In this document: positions 39,875 to 51,249 of the stretch, in pieces
Position numbering within the stretch: position 1 is the first letter of the stretch
Layout: every line of letters begins with the position of its first letter
Source: Pelagomonas calceolata
Lineage: Eukaryota > Sar > Pelagophyceae > Pelagomonadales > Pelagomonadaceae
Reading direction: 5' to 3'
Assembly: GCA_918797485.1 (NCBI GenBank)
Contig: CAKKNE010000002.1
Location: 3,438,501 to 3,502,500, forward strand
DNA length: 64,000 nt
Notes under the pieces: model-generated
The model's input: the letters and a program-made list of their open reading frames with translations, nothing else
The model's database searches: none
Told to the model about the DNA's origin: nothing
Translations under genes and position numbers: made by a program

Positions 39875-40642
39875 TTACAGAATCTCGCCACTAGTCATCG
39901 CACCAGATGAAGTCTGTGGGCTTGAGCCTGAAAAACGAGGTCCCTTGTCATTTTTCGCGATGGATGGATTGAAACCGGTATATCCGGGCAAATTGTGTTG
40001 ATGGTAGAAGAGCTGATTTGAAGCTTTTGTCCGAGCCATTTCACCATCAGCATGGTCAGCCGCTGTGTGGTTTCGAGATGAACACGGAATATGGCCACTG
40101 TAGCCTGGGACATGATACGTTGTCTTTGCGCTTCCATCGCAGAGGTCCATGGTAGTTGATGCCATACCTGTTTTGGCCACAAAAGGGCGACCAGAAGGAC
40201 ACTCCCCCGCCATTCCCATGTCCATCTGGTAGCTGGATTTTGTTTGGTCTTCAACTATAAGGTCACAGGCTACGCTTGATGACCATTTCGGCTGATGAAA
40301 TGTAGGACAAGCAGCGTGGTCTGAACTACTTCTTCCGTACGAATGCCGGCTCATCGTCATTCCCGCGCACGGCTTAGTTGCAGGCTTGTTTGAAAATGCA
40401 GCGCTTATACCAAGTGGGTCGGGCACGTGATAGTCTGACAGTGTCAGTCCTTGTGACATCATTACTGAAATTGTCTTATCGCGCATCCCTAGCAAACAAG
40501 CGCTTGGTGTGGGATAGTTCCCAGGGTTGAGATACTTGGATCTATTTGATTCGAGCGTCTCTCCCGGTTTGAGCATGGGAGGAGGTCGCAAACTGAAGCC
40601 TCGAAAGCCCTGATATCCAGTGGTACCGTTTGCCATCATCAA
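39875..40642 (-). CDS. CIMIP2/FAM166-like ciliary microtubule inner protein
   Basis: 255 aa with repeated P-G-Y-x-G-x-x-P style motifs: TTGYQGFRGFSLRPPP near the N-terminus, YHVPGYSGHIPCSS around residue 180 and HNLPGYTGFNPS around residue 220. This spacing is characteristic of the FAM166/CIMIP2 family of proteins inside ciliary doublet microtubules. Otherwise Ser/Met/His-rich and low in secondary-structure signal. Single exon, start MMMANGTTGYQG. Codon use is much less GC-biased than upstream genes. Confidence 0.7.
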   Translation of the reverse strand: MMMANGTTGYQGFRGFSLRPPPMLKPGETLESNRSKYLNPGNYPTPSACLLGMRDKTISVMMSQGLTLSDYHVPDPLGISAAFSNKPATKPCAGMTMSRHSYGRSSSDHAACPTFHQPKWSSSVACDLIVEDQTKSSYQMDMGMAGECPSGRPFVAKTGMASTTMDLCDGSAKTTYHVPGYSGHIPCSSRNHTAADHADGEMARTKASNQLFYHQHNLPGYTGFNPSIAKNDKGPRFSGSSPQTSSGAMTSGEIL

Positions 40643-42881
40643 GACGACGTTAGGCGCGGATACCTAGATGGATATGGATATGATGCTACCGCGATACGGC
40701 CTACGAGGTTTTAGCTCCAGTGAAATGCTCAAGTGGGGCTGCCTATTCTGCAATGGAAATACACGTCTGATGTGATCTCTTGGTCCGAGTCCGCGTCGGA
40801 GTCCCGGGCCAGCGGGAACTCAGAAGTTGAACTTGAACTTGAACTTGAAGGGGTCACGGTACCGTGACGCCCCTCAGGCTTGAATCTAAGGCTTGAAGTT
40901 TGCCGCGGGCCAGTGGGAGTGCACTGGCAGCCTGAGCCTCAGCCGCTGAGCGGCTCAGGCTGCCGCCAGTGACTCGGAGACGGTCCGCCGGAGAGCTACC
41001 ATGACCCTTCCGAGTCAACTTGAAGTTAAGAATACCGTGACACTATCTAGTTTTGGTGAACGTAAGCAGCCTTGGAAGTCGGATATTCCCTAGCAGCCCT
41101 ATATAGATATGGAACGATAGGAAATAATTAGTGGGGAATTAGAGGCCGATTTATCCCGTCCGTTGGAGCGATTGGGTTTCGGGCGGGTTTTATCTCGGAC
41201 CATCGCACCGCGTAGCAGCTGATTTTTCAGCGTGAGGCTGCCCACACGGTACCAAAATGCGCACAGCCCATTATCATGATTTTAGCATACGGAACCTGCG
41301 CCTCAGCAAAAATTTGCCGCCATTCGGTCGGCGCGTGGCTGTACGCTCAATTGCGCCAAAACCTCAGGCTGCCAACGTCGACTATTGCGCTCGACCCCCC
41401 TATAAATTTCGAAGTCTCCAAGGAGCCTTAAGCGTCGCAGGCTAATTCATTCTAATTAGAGCTAAGAGAAGGTAAGGAAGAATGTTCAAGTTACTCCAAC
41501 GAATTAACCGACTTCCGGCTAGGGGGAGGTGAACGGTGTTTTATTGCGCGTTTGCGTGTGTTGTGTATGAATATAAGTAGGAAGGGTGTAGGGATAGGGA
41601 TAGGGGGGTATTCGCTATAAATCGCCGCGGCCGCACTCCCGCCGGGCCCCTTTTTTATCAGGCCTCTTTCATCGAAGCTAGTGGAACGCGCAGCCATCTG
41701 CACCAATCCCATCGCTGAGATCAAGTGCGGCGTACCGCCCCGCGGCGCGACGCCGTAGCAGAAATGATCGTCCGGACGTCACGGTTGGCCTTACAGTTCT
41801 AAAGTGCACTGGCCCGGGCAATTTACGTGGAAAAAAACGCGTAAATTGCGCGTAAAGCACCGCTACAGGAGATCCCACGTGTAAAAAACGGCGTCACGGT
41901 AAAAAAGGAGGTATGCAAAAGTCCTTCCAGGGCTCTTCCGGAAGCCCGCGCAGGTGTCACACGGTCAGCTAGCTGCCCTTTAAGACACCGTGACTAGCTC
42001 GCGATCAGCTGCCCAAAACGTTGTCAGAGCCGAGTCGCTGCGTGTGTCCGGGTTTTATAAATAAAAGCACGCGTAAAATACGCGTAAAACGCGCAAATTG
42101 CACCCTAGGCCTTACTCGGATTCGGCGAAATTATCTAAATTTCCCTAGGAGTCCGTGTCTCCGGCGCCCAGGGACCCAAGTGGCTCTCCCTCGCTCCGAT
42201 GCCGCATTTCAATGCACGGTTTTTAGCATCTTTTTGGGCCCGTCGCAGCGTAATTACCATCTTAGTGTCCGCCTAATTTGATGGCAGCCTACTTTGCATG
42301 GCACGCGACAACACCATAAGGAACACCCACGCCACCCTGCCTCGGCGAGAGTCGGCCCGCAAGGCCGGCAGCAGCAAAGCTCCGCTCGCGCTAATCGGGC
42401 CAAACGGACGACCAAATCGGCTGGTGTCCCCCGGATTTTAAAGGGGGCCTGGGAGGGGAGAACTCCGCTCGAGAAGAGACCTAAACGCGTCAGCGGCTCG
42501 GGAGGCGTGGTCTAAACGATAGCGTAGTCACGGTTCAAGGAAGAGTCTCGGGAGTGCAATGGCCGGTTTAGTGCACAATCTCTGGCCTCCGGAACCGACC
42601 CTCTCAGCGGATGGGCACACATCACTGCGGCTAGAGTATACCGCAGCATAATTGCTGCCAATAACTCCACCGAGACTGGGTGTGTTGGGTCCGAACCACC
42701 TCTAATGGACTCTATATACCTTTCTGTATTTGATTCTGAGTCCATCTAATTTGGAGGATCAGCATAGGATTCAGCAATTCACATGAGCAGTTCATTTGTA
42801 GGGTGAAGTGACTGCGAGGCCCGTGATTTCCAGTAGCAGTTCGCCTGGATCAAGGAGGGGGCGACAGAATAATGAATAATT
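40643..42881. other. Gene-poor interval with small palindromes
   Basis: 2.2 kb, no convincing gene. Holds a TTGAAC microsatellite (about 40830-40850), the palindrome TCACGGTACCGTGA (about 40855-40868), an inverted repeat GGCAGCCTGAGCC / GGCTCAGGCTGCC (about 40926-40965), and CGCGTAAA motifs at 41838-41855 and 42068-42100. Confidence 0.5.
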
Positions 42882-45797
42882 TTATCCGGGTACACTGGAG
42901 TAGACAAGAGAGGTGCTCTGGTGTTCTGGATACATCGAGGTCCCCTGGCCCGCAAAAGGGTGGATTGGGGATAGCCCAGGGTCAGTAGCAGGGGTAGCTG
43001 ATCCGGGTCCTTGTTTACGATGGGGCACATGGTAAAAGGAATTTATGTGCCTGAGAGTCATCGTGGGTGTCTTAAAGGAAGTTTGTGCGCAAGCCTCGGC
43101 TAGATGTGGGCTGTGTTGTATCCCCACGTCTGTATTTGTCTCTAGTCGGAAGCGTTCACCTTGAAGCATATCCTCGTACGCCTGTTGTGTCTGCTCAAGT
43201 TTAAGCTCCATTTTTGAGATATCTTCTGATCTTGTCTTCAAAGCAACGGTTAAAACTTGCTTTTCACGTGTCAATGAAGCAATTCCAGCTTGAGCGAGAT
43301 TCAATTGCATCTCTGCGCGCTCCCTGGCTTTCCGTGAACTAACCTCGATTTCAGCCTTCTCTGTGAATTCGTTTTCTAAAAGCCGATATCTCTCTTCAAG
43401 TTCGCCCTGCTGTCGCTTCAGTTCGTCTGCTGCAAACATTAAACTTTTCATGTTAGTTACTTCCTCTTGAAGCTCTATTATGAAATTTTGCTGTGATGCA
43501 CTGCGCTGCTTCAATCGCTGCAGTTCCTCCTCACGTCCTTCCTTTCTACCAGATTCTTTCTCCCGTAATTCCTTGGTGGTTTGCTCCAACATGCCAATTC
43601 TGGTCAACGTTTCACTGTATGAAAAGTTTTCGGGAAGCGAGTTCGCCAATTCGCGCAATGTTGACAGCTCCGTTAAAAATTGTTCCAGTTTTGATGAGAG
43701 ATCTCCTGTGAGTGATACTAGACGACTGGCTACTCTTTCGCTGCCTTCGAGCTCCAATGCACTTGTACTAGGAATATCAGGGCCTCTTTCTGAGTCCAAG
43801 AGCCGATATAGCACTTCTGATATCTGCGACACGGCTGAAACGAGCGCTTTTTGCAATTCAGCGGTCTCGTTATTTGACGACATGGCTCTTTCGCACCCAG
43901 GACTGGCCATCAGAACTGATGGTGAAAGTTGCACTTCGTGTGCAGTATGGGGCCTCTTTCTGGCTTGCACGTCAATTTGTCCAAGTTGCAGCACCATGCC
44001 ATCGATTTTTTTAAAACGGTTTGTTAATTGTAGGACCTCGGTGAGCGCACCAGCGTACTTATGCGAAAAATCATGGCCAGAATCAAGCTCAACACACATT
44101 ACTCTGCTCAGGTGCGCTTGAGCAATTGCGGTAAAATATCTTGTATCTTTATCTTCTGAAACAAGTTCACTTAATTCGGCTTGTGCTGCCGCGAGACCTT
44201 CCAAGGTTTCCTTATTTTTTGCCTGTAGTTGGGCTTGATGAGCCATGGTTGACTTGTCTGCGTTTAAGAGCAGGGAATCTTTATTTTGCAGTAGTCTTGG
44301 GTTCAAGTTTGAGTTCGAATTTATCTCCTCAGGTACGGCCTTTGCGCTCAAGTTTGCGCCAGTTAAGCTAGCTTCAGATTTTGTCTGGTATTGATCTAGT
44401 TGTGTGGTTAAATGGCAAATCTCTGATTCTAGCTGTTTCATCGTGGTCAGGAGTTCAGTGACATTGCTTTTGACAATTTCTAGGCCATCTGGCACACCGC
44501 TTTTTTTTTTTAAGATTTCACTCACATCAAGGCCCATCAGCACCAATATTTCGTTAATTTTGGTGCTGCAGCCTAGCATATCATCTAAAGTTTGACCGCG
44601 ATGCTGTCCCTCGATCCGCAATTCACTGAGCTCAGCTTCAATGGTAGCACGTTTCTCCTGCTCTAGCTTGAGCTTTGCATCAGTTTTGCTCAACTTTTCT
44701 TGGAGTAGCAGTAGTCCGTCTTTTAAGTGCTGCACCTCAAGTTGATGTTTGGAACGCAACTTTTCTTCAATCTCACTTCGCGCCTTCAGTGCTTTGTTGT
44801 GGATCAACTCGGACTGGCAATTTATCGCTTTTGCATGCTCCAATTCATAATTAAATGACTCTACTTGGGAGCGAGCAGCTTCAAGCTGCCGCTGGAGCTC
44901 CTCGTGCTCTGATTCCTCACGTTGCATTGCTTCCGTGTATTCAACTTGAAGGTCACTTAGCTTTTGTCTTAGTTCTACCTCTGATCTGCGGTGTTCGTCC
45001 AGAGAGATTCGGACTGAGGTCAACTGTGTCTTCGCTTCGTCTAGTTTGAACGCAAACTCGGAACAGTTTTGCCGTAAAGCCTGCTTCTGACTACTTTCAA
45101 CACATATCTTTTTCTGTAGGGCGGAGTATCTTTCAAGTTCTCGCCCCAACTCCCTGTTCGAACGTTCAAGCCTAGACTCAAGCTCAGCAATACGGCGATC
45201 CTTTCCAACAACCAAGATCCCAGTCTGGTTTGCTTCGTGGCGACTACGAACAGCGTCTCTAGCAAGAGGGACAAGATCGCAAACCTGAGCTTCCGACATT
45301 TCTAATTTTTTTTGTAGGCTCTTAATAGTTTGTTGCGAGTTCTTTAGTGCATTTTCATCGAGGCAATTGAGCCGTTTTTTAAGCATGGATACATGTGCAC
45401 AAAGTTGCTCTCGTTCATCACAATAGATTGTCCGCTGATTTTTCAGTGCATTCTGGTCCTGTTGTAGTCTCACTTCTAATTTCGCAGCCTTGAGCCTTGA
45501 CTTTTGTTCAACTTCTAGTAATTTCCTCACCTTTTTTGAAATGTCTGCGACATGTTTTGATTCGCGGTGGATAATTTCAACATGGCCACCATGGTCAATG
45601 CCCTCCCCGTGAATAAGCTCATAGGTACATTCTGATGGTGCGTAGAGCGCCAGCATTGGCTGCAAATTAATTGCAGAAGCTCTTTTTTTAATAGGGGCAT
45701 TGCTGGCAACAAGATCGCTGAGATAGGCTTTTCTGACTTCATCTAAGAAAATATTACGTCGCTTAAGGCGTTTTCGCATTCCATCGAGTATCTCCAT
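42882..45797 (-). CDS. Large coiled-coil protein, function unknown
   Basis: 971 aa, uninterrupted frame, start MEILDGMRKRLKRRN. A basic N-terminus and about 60 residues of non-coil sequence precede nearly continuous heptad-rich coiled coil (residues about 75-470 and 650-880), broken by a Ser/Asn-rich linker (EEINSNSNLNPRLLQNKD). The C-terminal 70 residues are Pro/Ser/His-rich. Size and layout suggest a cytoskeletal, centrosomal or basal-body scaffold; its neighbour is a ciliary-type gene, but that is only context. No family motif recognised. Confidence 0.75.
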   Translation of the reverse strand: MEILDGMRKRLKRRNIFLDEVRKAYLSDLVASNAPIKKRASAINLQPMLALYAPSECTYELIHGEGIDHGGHVEIIHRESKHVADISKKVRKLLEVEQKSRLKAAKLEVRLQQDQNALKNQRTIYCDEREQLCAHVSMLKKRLNCLDENALKNSQQTIKSLQKKLEMSEAQVCDLVPLARDAVRSRHEANQTGILVVGKDRRIAELESRLERSNRELGRELERYSALQKKICVESSQKQALRQNCSEFAFKLDEAKTQLTSVRISLDEHRRSEVELRQKLSDLQVEYTEAMQREESEHEELQRQLEAARSQVESFNYELEHAKAINCQSELIHNKALKARSEIEEKLRSKHQLEVQHLKDGLLLLQEKLSKTDAKLKLEQEKRATIEAELSELRIEGQHRGQTLDDMLGCSTKINEILVLMGLDVSEILKKKSGVPDGLEIVKSNVTELLTTMKQLESEICHLTTQLDQYQTKSEASLTGANLSAKAVPEEINSNSNLNPRLLQNKDSLLLNADKSTMAHQAQLQAKNKETLEGLAAAQAELSELVSEDKDTRYFTAIAQAHLSRVMCVELDSGHDFSHKYAGALTEVLQLTNRFKKIDGMVLQLGQIDVQARKRPHTAHEVQLSPSVLMASPGCERAMSSNNETAELQKALVSAVSQISEVLYRLLDSERGPDIPSTSALELEGSERVASRLVSLTGDLSSKLEQFLTELSTLRELANSLPENFSYSETLTRIGMLEQTTKELREKESGRKEGREEELQRLKQRSASQQNFIIELQEEVTNMKSLMFAADELKRQQGELEERYRLLENEFTEKAEIEVSSRKARERAEMQLNLAQAGIASLTREKQVLTVALKTRSEDISKMELKLEQTQQAYEDMLQGERFRLETNTDVGIQHSPHLAEACAQTSFKTPTMTLRHINSFYHVPHRKQGPGSATPATDPGLSPIHPFAGQGTSMYPEHQSTSLVYSSVPG

Positions 45798-47733
45798 TAA
45801 TTTTTGTCTACCTTGTATAATCTTTCCTGTAGCTTGACCTCCGTTGTTTGCTACGTACCTATCCGGCGGTGCGGGTAATTTGGGCCGAAATCTATTTGTT
45901 TAGGCTTGTTTGGCACAAAGATCGCTGCCGATAGGCATGCGGGCACAGGGGAGGCAAGACCGCCCATTCTTCTCGATATAGACAGAAGGTGGTGGCCAGT
46001 AGACGGCGGATATATAAAAAAAGTTTTACTCCAATAATAGCAATAATAGGACGTCTGTAATTTGGGCCGCCCTATATTGCTACCTAACTAGGGGCTTACC
46101 TGGGCGACCAAGCGGTCCGCGCAGTTCCCACGAACCCTTCGAAGCCCCACGCCAACAGGTTTTGGCCGTGGAGCCCGTTTCGCACTTCGCGTACGCGCCG
46201 TCGAACGCCCCTCGTTCAGGCCCGCGTTCACAGTCAAGACCGCATCGTGCAACAAATCCCTCCCAGTCAGGCGTACGTCGGCTCTGGGCGAACGTTATAT
46301 CGAAAAACTGTTGAGCTACGAAGCCGTGCGGCGGCGCATGATCTCGGGACGTTTTCGTCGCCGAGGGCGCGGGCGCACCAAATCGTTATTACGTCACCAC
46401 GACCTCCAAAAATTGGACTGTAGATTGCTCATGTATGATCGCATGACATACTAAGAGCTCGCACCGAACGGGAAAGCGGAAGAGGGCAAAAACCGCCATC
46501 GCTCAAGCAGCAGGAGGGCAGCCGTGCACCCGCCGCGGGGCTACCGCCAGAGCAATCTTCGGTCGGCAGTGGCGCAGAAGGGTCCTGCCAGGCACCTGAC
46601 GTGCTGGCGCGCGCCGGGGGCTGGTTTAAGCCAGCCCATTTGCACCGGCCCAAATTGAACGCCTGATACCTAGGACCAGGCTAAGTAGCACTAGCCTGAA
46701 GCCTGAAAGCCTGCAAGGCAACATAAGGCGGGCTAAGGGACGGGTACTCTAGAGCACACAGTGTCGCCACGACGCTGTTGTCTGTTCGTTCGACTTCCTC
46801 CCCAAACAAAAATGCCCGAGTGAATAAAATTAAGGAATGCCCGACGGCCCCGGGCCGGCCCGGGATCTTGCGTCATCAAACACCCGGGCCGCACTCGACG
46901 GCCCCGGGCCGGGCCTTCTTTGGCGCCGTTTCCGAGTCGAGCCAGTCGGGCCACCGGGCTGTCCCCATGGTGGCCATCGACGATCTGATACAAGCAGAAG
47001 AAGCGGCCTACGGAACATTTAAAAAGTAGCTAGGGTACTATCTCTAGGTCCGGCTTTCAGCGTCGGGGGAATTGGCTGCGCACGATAACTCTGTAGGGCA
47101 GCCGTGTGATGACTACACTAGCTTTCCCGGTTAGTTTGATAGATTCAGTGACTAGGAGCTGCCGCGGCGTGGGTACGGTGATGCTGCCATGTTGGCCGCG
47201 AGTTTCAAGTTGTGCGCGGCAGCCGCACCATATAGGGAAATGCAAAGGCGCCATCGCGCCTAGTTACTACCGGCATAGTTACTCCCCCCCCCCGTACTGA
47301 AGTAGGGCCACCTTAGGTCCGCCGGCGAGTTTCGGGGCTCTGGAGGACGGCCCGGCTAGCCGCGTTTTTGGGGCGTTTTCTTTTTTAGGGCCAGGGGCGA
47401 CCGCCTCTGACGGCCACTTAATCGACCCGAGGTTAGGGCTTTTGCCCCCCGGGTAGCTCCCCTGACACAGGGCGACAGCCAGTGCAACTCATACCCCCAG
47501 AGGTGGGGAGGGTGTGCGTGCGGCCCGGCGGCCCGGCCATCGGCTTGTAGGCGGGGGGTTCAAGTTCGTAGACCCCGCGCCGTTTTGGCCAGAGGACTGG
47601 AAGCGGCACGTGAGCCCAGTTTAACGAACGCAAAAAATACTAGTGAGGGGCGGATCTGGGACGCGTAAAAAGTAAGGAAGCGGCAGCCTAGTGTGTTCCT
47701 TTCATTTCCTAAACGGGGTTGCGATGGTCGAGA
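45798..47733. other. Gene-poor interval
   Basis: 1.9 kb without a convincing gene. Two copies of CGACGGCCCCGGGCCGG lie at about 46845 and 46898. A short segment (46849-46960) is more GC-rich than its surroundings. Confidence 0.4.
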
Positions 47734-48850
47734 ATGGTTGCGTTTTTCAATGCTCTTGTGCTGTTAAGCTTTCGCTTGGTTGCAGCGTCAAAAAAGTCTT
47801 CGGCGAAGCTTCTAATTCCACCTCGCTTAGCTGAACCCTCTGATAGACTGACTCGTAGACTGATTAACCCTTTGCGGGGCATGCTAAAAGGCCCGCGCGA
47901 CAACCCGGCACCAAAGTTTGTGGCGAGTGGAACCACGAGGAATTTAAAATTTCTTGCAGCTGGTGCAATTGCTGGTGTGGTGTCACGGACATTAGTTTCA
48001 CCCCTAGAGGTGGTCGCAACAATTAACATGGCAGCAGTGGGCTCAGTAGATGGGCCCCGCGATTCCCTTATGCGCCTTTGGGCGGTAGAAGGATTAGCTG
48101 GATTTTACAAAGGGAATGGAGCAAACTGCCTCAAGGTTGCGCCAACAAAGGGAATTCAATTTGTCTCATTTGAGTTTTTTAAACGTCAGATATTGATGCT
48201 TAAGCGATGGCATAACATGCCTGAGATCTTAGAACCAGTCGAACGACTGATAGCAGGCGGCTTTGCATTATGCAGTGCCACTTGTAGCTCAGCAACATTA
48301 TGTTTTTGGTCTGTAGGCTGGCATGATCGCTGCAGCCTGCGTATATCCGCTCGAGACTGCGAAATCCTTACTTACAATTGAGCGTGGGCGCTATGGGGGC
48401 AGCATCTTTAACTCGCTGAAAGCTGTGGTTGATGAAAATGGGTTGGTGGCTCTCTATCGTGGTCTCGTGCCCACTCTTATTGCGATGTTTCCCTATGTTG
48501 GTGTTGAATTCTGCACATACGAAACCCTGCGCTCAGTTCTATCCTCTCGTTGTAATGCCAGTGCTATTCAAACAATGAGTCTAGGCGCATTTGCTGGCAC
48601 AGTTGCTCAGGCCAGTTGCCATCCACTTGATGTTGTGCGTAAGCGGCTTCAGCTGCAAGGCATAGGAGAACGGCCCGTGAAATTTAATAATATGTTTGAT
48701 GGGCTCGCGGGCATCTCAAAAGCGGAGGGCAGACGGGGGCTTTACAAGGGCCTCAAACCTGCCTGCCTCGCTACTCTCCCAAGCACTGGATGTTCCTATG
48801 TTGTGTACGAATATGCAAAAGGAATCTTTGGCATCGGCTCGGTTACGTAG
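47734..48850 (+). CDS. Mitochondrial carrier family protein, BT1 (adenine nucleotide)-like
   Basis: Exons 47734-48264 and 48317-48850 (354 aa), with a 52-bp GC-AG intron. Three Solcar repeats: FLAAGAIAGVVSRTLVSPLE, LIAGGFAGMIAAACVYPLET (completed by splicing) and GAFAGTVAQASCHPLDVVRK, each with the P-x-[DE]-x-x signature, plus GFYKGNGANCLKVAPTKGI and GLYKGLKPACL. The N-terminal 70-residue extension and the SRT...PLE repeat recall plant Brittle-1 plastid or mitochondrial nucleotide carriers. Six membrane helices expected. Substrate inferred only from family resemblance. Confidence 0.88.
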
Positions 48851-49995
48851 TCGCGTCTGCGGCCCTTATTCATTGCCGCCCTGAAAATTCCAGGATGCTA
48901 GCTATAACTAACGCTTCGGGCGAGCGGTTAAACACACGCACGCATGGTGCCTTGGCGCTGGATCCTACACGAGACCCCGGACCACTCAAGTTAAATAGGA
49001 AGTCACCCAGGGCGAACTGGCGGATGTCGGGTGGGAATTTCTCTGGGAAACCTCTGGGAAACCTTTCCTGCAAAGATTAGCCGGGGACTTAGCCGGGGGC
49101 TAGAGGGGCTGTGGTACCACATCAGAGAAGCAAGATTTGCGTCATAAGTTTAATGATGGATGTAAAGACTTATGTGTAAAGACAGGGGCGGACACCCAAC
49201 CCCAAATTTGCCGTATCTCTATAACTAGACGTCTTGACCAGTGCCAAATTGAGCCAGAGGGGCCTATATACTCCTTTAGGACGTGACCGAAACGGGTAAG
49301 CGAAACGATTAGGTTTGGAAATTTTAGTGGCCTGCGAAGGTCGCGCCAGCCTGAGTGGCGTTTCGTGCCGCGTCAGGCGGCCTATCTGGCAGCCCACCGG
49401 GTACCCGGCCGCGCCTACGCATTCGCCCCACGTCATGTACCCGAGGGCCCCTGGGAGACCAAACTACCAGCATAGAAGCGAGTTTTGATTTTTCAGTCCA
49501 GAGGATATCCAGAGCCTCTGAAATACCCGCACGTTAGGTCCCAGATGGGCAACTTCGCGACCGCGTCTCGCCGCGAAAGTGACCCCTTCCCCCAGCCCGG
49601 TCTCGGGGCGTACAAAGGGACTCTTTGGGACCCCGCAGCCAAAATCGCCCCTGGCCAAGTGGCTAGGAACTCGAATCTCAAATTTGGGGTCCGCCCTAGC
49701 ACCCTAGCAATAAAACAGCCAATGCGCATTAAAACGCCAACAAAAGCTAATATCAACGCCGCGCCGCCGTCATCAACAGTGCGGGTCGTCCCATACCCGG
49801 TACGCGCGGTCAAGGCGCTGGGCCGGAGATATCTCTCGCGGGCAGCCTGCGAAAAAACCGCGGACGTGTGCGGGTCGCCCCGGCGTCGACTACGAGTTGT
49901 AGGAGGTATACTCCCCCGATGGTACCGTAGGTAGTGGCCCAGCTTGCAAGCGCTCGGGAGGTAGTGACACACGAACGCCCGGCGCACCGACGACA
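48851..49995. other. Intergenic interval with dispersed repeat copy B
   Basis: No gene seen. Repeat copy B fills 49186-49696, and a GGTACCGTAGGTAG motif lies at 49921-49934, 62-75 bp upstream of the HIR start. Confidence 0.5.
49186..49696 (+). mobile_element. Dispersed repeat copy B with TIR-like ends
   Basis: 49187-49562 matches copy A (39312-39681). The left end has GGGCGGAC followed after six bases by CCCCAAATTTG. The right end (49679-49696) carries CAAATTTGGGGTCCGCCC, the inverted form without the six bases. This suggests a non-autonomous DNA element of about 510 bp, of which copy A lacks the 3' part. No target duplication could be fixed; class uncertain. Confidence 0.55.
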
Positions 49996-51249
49996 ATGGC
50001 GGCAATCTGCCAAGGTTGCTTGTGTTTTCAGTGCGTGACGACGTGCTTGCAGAGTTGGGAACAGATAGTCGGTGCTAAAACCCGTAGAGATTTGTTACGC
50101 AGGTCGGAGATAGGCATTATCGAACGCTGCGGCAGATATGAACGGCTGGCGCCGCCCGGATTGCGATGTGTCTGTTGGCCGCTAGAGACAGTAGCAGGGC
50201 TCTGCGCGGAAATTGGTCGATTCGATAGCCATAAACTTTGATTTCCGTGCAGGCGGGACGCATTAGCCGACGGATCCAGCAGTTGGACGTAGCCTGCGTG
50301 ACTCGGCGTCCTGCGAGGGAGTTGCTGCGTCGACGCGCGCACTGTCGAGCACGTCTCATCGGCACGTCCTGCGCAGGCGAAACAAAGACAAGTGATAACG
50401 TATTTCTAAACGTGATCATATCCGTACAGTACAAAGTCAAAGAAGAATATGTATATGAGGCGTTCTACGTGCTCAATGATCCATCGGAGCAGATCAAGAG
50501 CTATGTGTATGATGTAGTGCGGTCGACCTTGCCCTTGTTGACGCTCGATAAAGCGTTTGAATCGAAAGAAATGGTGGCCCAATCCGTTAAGAGGGAATTA
50601 TCAGGCACTTGCTGCATCGTCCTATGGCTCAAGGAACCTCGTCAAAATTGGCGTTGTGTAGGTGTTATGAGCGAGTACGGATTCGTCATACACAATGCCC
50701 TGGTAACTGATATTTCGCCCGACGGTCGGGTCAAGACTGCCATGAACGAAATTAATGCCTCGAAGCGCCTCAAGGAAGCTGCTTTCGAAAAAGCGGAGGG
50801 CGTGATATATCAGTGTGCAAACAAAACTCTTTAGGAAAAAGGCACCTTTTCTTTTACCGCTGATACTTCTAGGAGAAAATATTGCTGGTGAAATCCGCAG
50901 AGGCCCAAGCTGAAAGCAAATATCTATCTGGTCAGGCATGAGCCGCAATATTTTAGTTGACCCTGTGGGGCCTTGAGATTAATCTCCACCCTTAGGTGTC
51001 GGCGTAGCGCGCCAACGAAAAGCGATCGTCGATGGCCTGCGGGATTCGATATCGCAGTTCTCTGGTAATGTCAAAGGGTCGACACCAAAGGATGTGATCG
51101 ATCTACTTCTCCTGACGCAGTACTTTGACATGTTGAAAGAGGTGGGAACTCAGCGCGGTACACGTGCAGTCTTCCTCCCAAGAAAGAAGAAGTCCCAGAT
51201 TAGTGCTTTTCGCGACGGGTTGTTGCAGGCGCAGGCGGGGAGAAATTAG
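49996..51249 (+). CDS. HIR-type SPFH/prohibitin-domain protein, seven exons
   Basis: Exons 49996-50030, 50103-50193, 50253-50295, 50377-50604, 50662-50801, 50873-50930 and 50996-51249 give 282 aa. This is close to the roughly 285 aa I recall for plant hypersensitive-induced reaction proteins. Landmarks: EIGIIERCGRYERLAPPG, RISRRIQQLDVACETKT, DNVFLNVIISVQYKV, VKTAMNEINASKRLKEAAF, AESKYLSGVGVARQRKAIV, LLLTQYFDMLKEVG and the end ISAFRDGLLQAQAG. An N-terminal CQGCLCF may be acylated, as in HIR proteins that coat membranes in microdomains. Six introns of 57-81 bp, three of them GC-AG. Confidence 0.92.
50202..50252 (+). mobile_element. Miniature introner remnant in HIR intron 2
   Basis: A 51-bp core beginning CTGCGCGGAAATTGG and ending TTTGATTTCCGTGCAG, so its two ends are inverted repeats of the introner TIR with almost no interior. 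Preceding GCAGGGCT and following GCGGGACG look like a worn 8-bp duplication. The intron is 50194-50252 (59 bp, GC-AG). Splicing gives ETVAGRISRRIQQLD, as the family requires. Confidence 0.75.

Noticed and set aside
41838-42100. CGCGTAAA cluster as cell-cycle (MluI-type) promoter boxes
   Set aside because: Only three exact ACGCGT sites, more than 1.1 kb from the nearest start codon.
39312-49696. Repeat pair as long terminal repeats of one element
   Set aside because: The DNA between them holds normal host genes and no reverse transcriptase or integrase, and one copy has inverted rather than LTR-like ends.
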